64,000 nt of DNA, from contig CM071600.1 of the NCBI GenBank assembly GCA_036435485.1, positions 158,794,546 through 158,858,545 of the forward strand, in the 5' to 3' direction. The notes below the pieces were generated by a model. It worked only from the letters and a program-made list of their open reading frames with translations, searched no databases and was not told where the DNA came from. Positions 60,091 through 64,000 of this stretch are shown here, piece by piece. The DNA is from Saposhnikovia divaricata (lineage: Eukaryota; Streptophyta; Magnoliopsida; Apiales; Apiaceae). Position 1 is the stretch's first letter. Each line of letters begins with the position of its first letter. The position numbers and the translations under genes were made by a program.

Positions 60091-60102
60091 GCTTTGATAC
60101 CA
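60091..60102 (-). other. Primer-binding site of the Sirevirus-type element
   Basis: On the - strand the site reads TGGTATCAAAGC, one base different from the usual TGGTATCAGAGC complement of initiator tRNA-Met. It lies two bases from the LTR end at 60105. Confidence 0.9.
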
Positions 60103-60104
60103 AT

Positions 60105-61335
60105 TGTTAGGTCCCGTAAGAGGGCTTATTTAAGCTAGAAAGGGGGGTTGAATAGCTTAATATCCAATTTAAAAATTATTATGGCGTTTTAAAATAATTT
60201 TCCCTTTTTAAAACTTTTACCTAGTCGATATGCAATTTATAAGTGCAGAAATAAAAGACAAGGGAAGAAAATACCACACAGGAGATTTTATCCTGGTTCG
60301 CGATGGTGCAACCCTTAATGGATTCGCTCACCCCTACTCCAGTCCCCGAGCTCCTCTCCGGACTCGAGATTTTCCCTTAAAAATAACTCGCTCCTTTAGT
60401 AGGCGGAGAAGCCTTTACAACCTTATAAATATTGGTCTTGGTATCTCCCCGATACTACCTCACAATAAATATAAAAACCCACAAGACTCGTCTTGGGCCG
60501 TAACTCCCCGTTACACCCTCAAAGTCGTTATGAAAACCTACACAACTTATCTTAGACAGCAACTCCCCGCTACTTCTTCAAAGTTGATGTAGAACCCTTG
60601 GTGTAGTCTTTGAATTCCTCGTTTTTGCCGTTCTTGGATCTTAAATGAAAGCTCTTGGGTCTTTCCTCTTCTTCACGGTGCAAAGGCCACTAACTCCCCG
60701 CTAGTGCCTAGGACTTGGGTCTTAGAATGAGAATCACCTCACTTCAACTTCACCTCACTGCAAAACTTAGAAAATAATATCTACGAAACAAACCGTAATA
60801 TAGAGAGGTTTTGGACTAATATGTCCGAGAGTGACTATAATATTCTTACACGAATATTAAGTAAAATAAGTTCAATAAGCTTTATTTGCTTATGACTTTA
60901 AGTGTATTCTTATATTCGATATGACTTGTAAATCGAAGAATACTTTTAATACAATACTCCGTTTAATTAGATTTCAATACATCTCGGAGTTTGTAAATAT
61001 CGATTATGTTCTTTAAGCTCGTAGTCATATAAGGTTTATAATCGTATACTTTGGTTCGACTTTTTGTAAATGTCGAAGTATACTTAAAATTACTTCTTTA
61101 TTGAAAATACGTCTATTTTCGAAGTAATGTATAAATCAAGTCCTTGTAAAAGCTTTATAGCTTAAGGATCTTTGATAAACAACTTCTCGTTCGATATAGT
61201 CAACTTTAGACTATTCGTATATATTTAAACGAGAGTGTTACAATTTTACTTTAACAATTTGCACTTTAATATAATTTGGCCAGTTAAACACAACACACAA
61301 ATAAACGCACACGTACAGAAAAGTAACTCCCTTAT
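60105..61335 (-). mobile_element. 5' LTR of the Sirevirus-type element, interrupted
   Basis: It matches 42622-43855 (TGTTAGGTCCCGTAAGAGGG onward). It stops at CTTAT (61331-61335), where a + strand copia element is inserted. The remaining about 2 kb of this LTR would lie beyond the right edge of the window. The 120-codon + strand frame at 60230-60592 is a chance frame in the LTR. Confidence 0.92.
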
Positions 61336-61663
61336 TGTTAGATATAATTGATGTGAATACTAATCAGTGTTTAAGTGTTATAGTGAAATATCAGAGTTTA
61401 GCTGGAAGCAGTCAGAGTTTAGTTAAACGCTGACAGATGGAAGCTCGATAGAGTATGTTAAACTCTGTCTGGAGGAAGCGTCTACTGGTCAACAGTGTTT
61501 GAAGAAATATTGAAGATAATTATGGAAGCAATATCTTTGAAGATTGGATAGCTGTCAAAGAGATTGAGTTGACTAAGGAGACGTGTAGCAATCGTAATTG
61601 ATATCAATTGTATAGCTAATTTATAGGAGTATCAATTATCGATTGTATAGCAGCTGTATATCT

Positions 61664-61671
61664 TATAAATA
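61664..61671 (+). promoter_or_regulatory. LTR TATA box
   Basis: TATAAATA ends 10 bp before the point where the solo LTR is inserted (61682). Confidence 0.7.
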
Positions 61672-61676
61672 CAGTT

Positions 61677-61681
61677 AGGTT
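61677..61681. repeat. Target-site duplication AGGTT, left copy
   Basis: AGGTT recurs at 63198-63202 on the other side of the insert. Confidence 0.9.
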
Positions 61682-63197
61682 TGAAAGGTTTCGGGGCAAC
61701 AAGCACAACGGAAAAATGATAATAAACAATAAGACGAAACCTAACCCTAGGATCCGTGTATAAGACATGCTAATTATGGAGAACAGAATCTGTACCTTAT
61801 AAAAGCTTTCCGATTCGGTTGACAGATGGAGGTCCAAGAACGATCACCACACAGCCCTCTTCGTGAGATCTGCTTCGCTAATCAGTCCACACGAACGCAC
61901 GATTGTCTCCGCAATCTCCGGAGTCGGTACTAGCCGTAATCTGCCCTCTATCTCGATCTCTCTCTCTAGCCTCTCTTGATGTAGAGATGCTAGGGTTTTT
62001 GCTAAAAATGATTTTGGCAAAGTCTAACCCTCAACCAATACATCTCTATGTATTTATAAGAGAGAATGAGTTGGGCTTAACTCTAATCGATTTGGGCTTC
62101 TACTAAAACCAAACTGATTTGGGTTTTAATGATTTAAATTCGAAATCTAATTAACTAAGTCCAACTTAATTAATTAAATAACCAATTTCGAATTTTATCA
62201 TCAATTAATTTAAATTCGAAATTTAAATTAAAACTCCTTTTAAACGTTCTTATTGTGTAACCCTTTAGGTTATTATTACGTTGGCAATAATTTTAATATC
62301 CAATAATAAAATTATAAACAATGAGCGGCATCTAGTAATACATCATTGCTACCCAAGTAATAATAATTGGTGATCCAATTAAACCTTTCGTGATTAATGT
62401 TTTCATGTAATATAATCCCTTTAACCATATATTATAGATTAAACTCGAGGCATGTAATTAGTCATCCTCATCAATGTTTAATCCGGGTTTCCTTGATCAA
62501 TGAGTAGACTATTAAAACAAATCAATATTTGAGCATGGCCATGCATTTTCATAGTCTCACTCAATCAAGAGGCCAATAATATCTCTCCTAAGAATAGGAG
62601 GGTTAAATCCTTTATCTATCATTCATATTTCTCATACGTCTCATAATATACCCGATGTACATTTTTATCATCACCCGGTCAAAGGTACCTTTTAATGTAG
62701 TCAAAGTATACTAATCCTCGTATAGAAATATAATGATCTCAAGTCTAAGGATCATTACACCATTATCACTGTGAGTCTTTCTAATGACATTATCAACATG
62801 TAGAAACTCACTGTGGGTCAATCCAGTGCCATGTAGAATATTACATGCACCTATGTTCTTGACTTTAGTATCACTATACCTATGACCAATGAGATGTGGT
62901 CATCAGTCAACAAACATATTAATCTTTATGCATTATAATTGTCCCATATTAATAATGCTCGATTAGGGATATTTAGGAATATTAACACTATTCTTATAAT
63001 CTCATTTTTAAGTCACATACTTAAAGATATAGAATATACATGTTACATATTCCAAGGACATTTATTGTTCTAATATTTATATCACAGTAAATAAAGACAT
63101 AATAAATTTATTGTTGAATAATCGATATAACATAATCACTGAATAACAAAATAGTCTATCCTAGAATTACATTGTCTCTATGGCACTAACACTATCA
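61682..63197 (-). mobile_element. Solo LTR, 1516 bp, inserted in the copia LTR
   Basis: On the - strand it opens TGATAGTGTTAGTGCCATAG and ends TTGCCCCGAAACCTTTCA, with TSD AGGTT on both sides. A TATA box (CTTATAAATACAT, about 62049-62061 in - sense) and a leader follow in the expected order, so this is a full LTR in - orientation. It has no internal region. Small frames inside (61616-61837, 61903-62106) have no family features. Confidence 0.88.
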
Positions 63198-63393
63198 AGG
63201 TTAACCCTAGAAGGGTATCATCATCATCGTGCAACGCAATATTATTCATTGTAACCTAAGCAGCTCTCTGTGATATTTTACATCACTGAGAGAAGAGTTA
63301 ATAATTCAAAATAGTTTTTAATTGTTTAAACGTGTGTTTTATTGTTAATCTCTCATACAATCATGATTATAATTGTGTATTCGGCCTAACAAT

Positions 63394-63405
63394 TGGTATC
63401 AGAGC
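63394..63405 (+). other. Primer-binding site of the + strand copia element
   Basis: TGGTATCAGAGC lies two bases after the LTR end (63391), initiator tRNA-Met type. Confidence 0.95.
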
Positions 63406-63453
63406 AGATCTGTTATGTTAATACAGTTTAAGATCCACGCACAGCTATAATCA

Positions 63454-64000
63454 ATGGCAGAGATACCTCCTCCATCAGGTTCAAGTGCAAATACTGAGAA
63501 GGCTCAACCTACTACTGTGAGTCGTTATGAGATAATTAGGGTTCCTATTCTCAGGCCGACAGAGTATTCAATCTGGAAGGTGAAGATGACCATGTTTCTG
63601 GAGGCTACAGATCCAGAATATCTTGATAGAATTTATAAAGGTCCTCATAAACCTACAAAGCTATCTGTTGCTACTACTGGTCAAGAAGCTAAAACAGTTC
63701 CAAAGGAGAAGAAAGATCTGACTCCTGAAGATCTTTCATCTATTGCTAAGGATGCACAAGTTAGGCATCTACTTCATAGTGCCTTAGACAATGTTATGTC
63801 TAATAAAGTGATTAACTGCACTATTGCCAAAGAAATCTGGGATGCCCTTGAGGTTAGATGTTAAGGAACTGCTGCTATCAAGAAGAATAGAAGGAACATA
63901 CACACACAGGAGTATGAGCACTGTGAGGCTAAATCTGAAGAAACCATGACAGAAACATTTGACAGATTCTGTAAACTGCTCAATGATTTGTCACTGGTTA
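63454..64000 (+). pseudogene. Copia gag, N-terminal part, with one in-frame stop, runs off the window
   Basis: ATG 63454 opens MAEIPPPSGSSANTE. At residues about 29-60 is VPILRPTEYSIWKVKMTMFL, the DUF4219-like start of copia gag. At about 125-137 is AKEIWDALEVRC, entering the UBN2 domain. A TAA at 63862-63864 interrupts it, but the same frame continues with AAIKKNRRNIHTQEYE and TETFDRFCKLLNDL to the window end, as in intact gag. The stop replaces a position where other gags usually have E or Q and looks like a single base change. Gag would build the virus-like particle. Confidence 0.88.

Larger units (their letters stand above)
61336..63391 (+). mobile_element. 5' LTR of a + strand copia element, split by a solo LTR
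   Basis: It starts TGTTAGATATAATTG and ends CGGCCTAACA, followed by a PBS. Without the 1516-bp insertion and one TSD copy it is about 535 bp. It contains TATAAATA (61664-61671). The flanking CTTAT (61331-61335) matches the undisrupted Sirevirus LTR at 43851-43855, so this is the left target-site copy. The right copy is outside the window. Confidence 0.9.

Overview
This window is AT-rich nuclear DNA from a flowering plant, most likely a eudicot. Plant-type retrotransposons fill it: Ty1/copia elements with initiator tRNA-Met primer sites, Ty3/gypsy chromovirus-like elements with very long LTRs, a Stowaway MITE, a hAT-like element and a Mutator-like MITE. Apiales or another asterid is only a guess. 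I find no intact host gene, rRNA, tRNA or CRISPR. Almost everything readable belongs to transposable elements, many nested inside one another, and most boundaries are fixed by target-site duplications (TSDs).

Layout. (1) 1-4293: the 3' end of a + strand copia element, with the RNase H tail, a leader with its own TATA box, a 706-codon additional (env-like) ORF broken by four nonsense codons, the PPT and a 1.08-kb 3' LTR holding a palindrome array. (2) 4294-about 19240: an older - strand copia element with a degenerate integrase and RT, a 1.5-kb tandem duplication of RT to RNase H, a 69-bp repeat array in its leader, a PBS at 17268, and an LTR rich in AGACTATC. A 5095-bp solo gypsy LTR (6201-11295, TSD GGTAC) lies inside one copy of the duplication. 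(3) 19242-19497: a Stowaway MITE. (4) 19616-34008: a complete gypsy insertion of 14.4 kb with TSD ATTTG. Its LTRs are 4.27 and 4.81 kb and still similar, but the interior is coding-dead. It landed inside the end of an older related LTR. (5) 34091-42616: LTR remnants, a 1283-bp hAT-like element with subterminal CGACTCG repeats, a CT-rich stretch that may be a gene fragment, a Mutator-like MITE, and AT-rich spacer. (6) 42622-61335: a - strand copia element of Sirevirus type. It has a 3.3-kb 3' LTR, several polypurine tracts, an env-like ORF split by a 1504-bp solo LTR, a 3.4-kb spacer with promoter-like features, gag-pol with few breaks, a PBS and a 5' LTR. (7) 61336-64000: a second + strand copia element inserted in that 5' LTR. 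Its own LTR is split by a third solo LTR (61682-63197) just downstream of the TATA box, and it is followed by the start of gag.

The most interesting signals are regulatory and structural rather than a new coding system. Both copia elements with an extra ORF place a TATA box and leader between pol and that ORF. The large gypsy LTR carries a 20-bp array with an ACGTG core and a perfectly conserved 14-codon arginine-rich reading frame. The 14.4-kb gypsy element looks like a non-autonomous copy moved in trans. All comparisons were made by eye, so identities are approximate.
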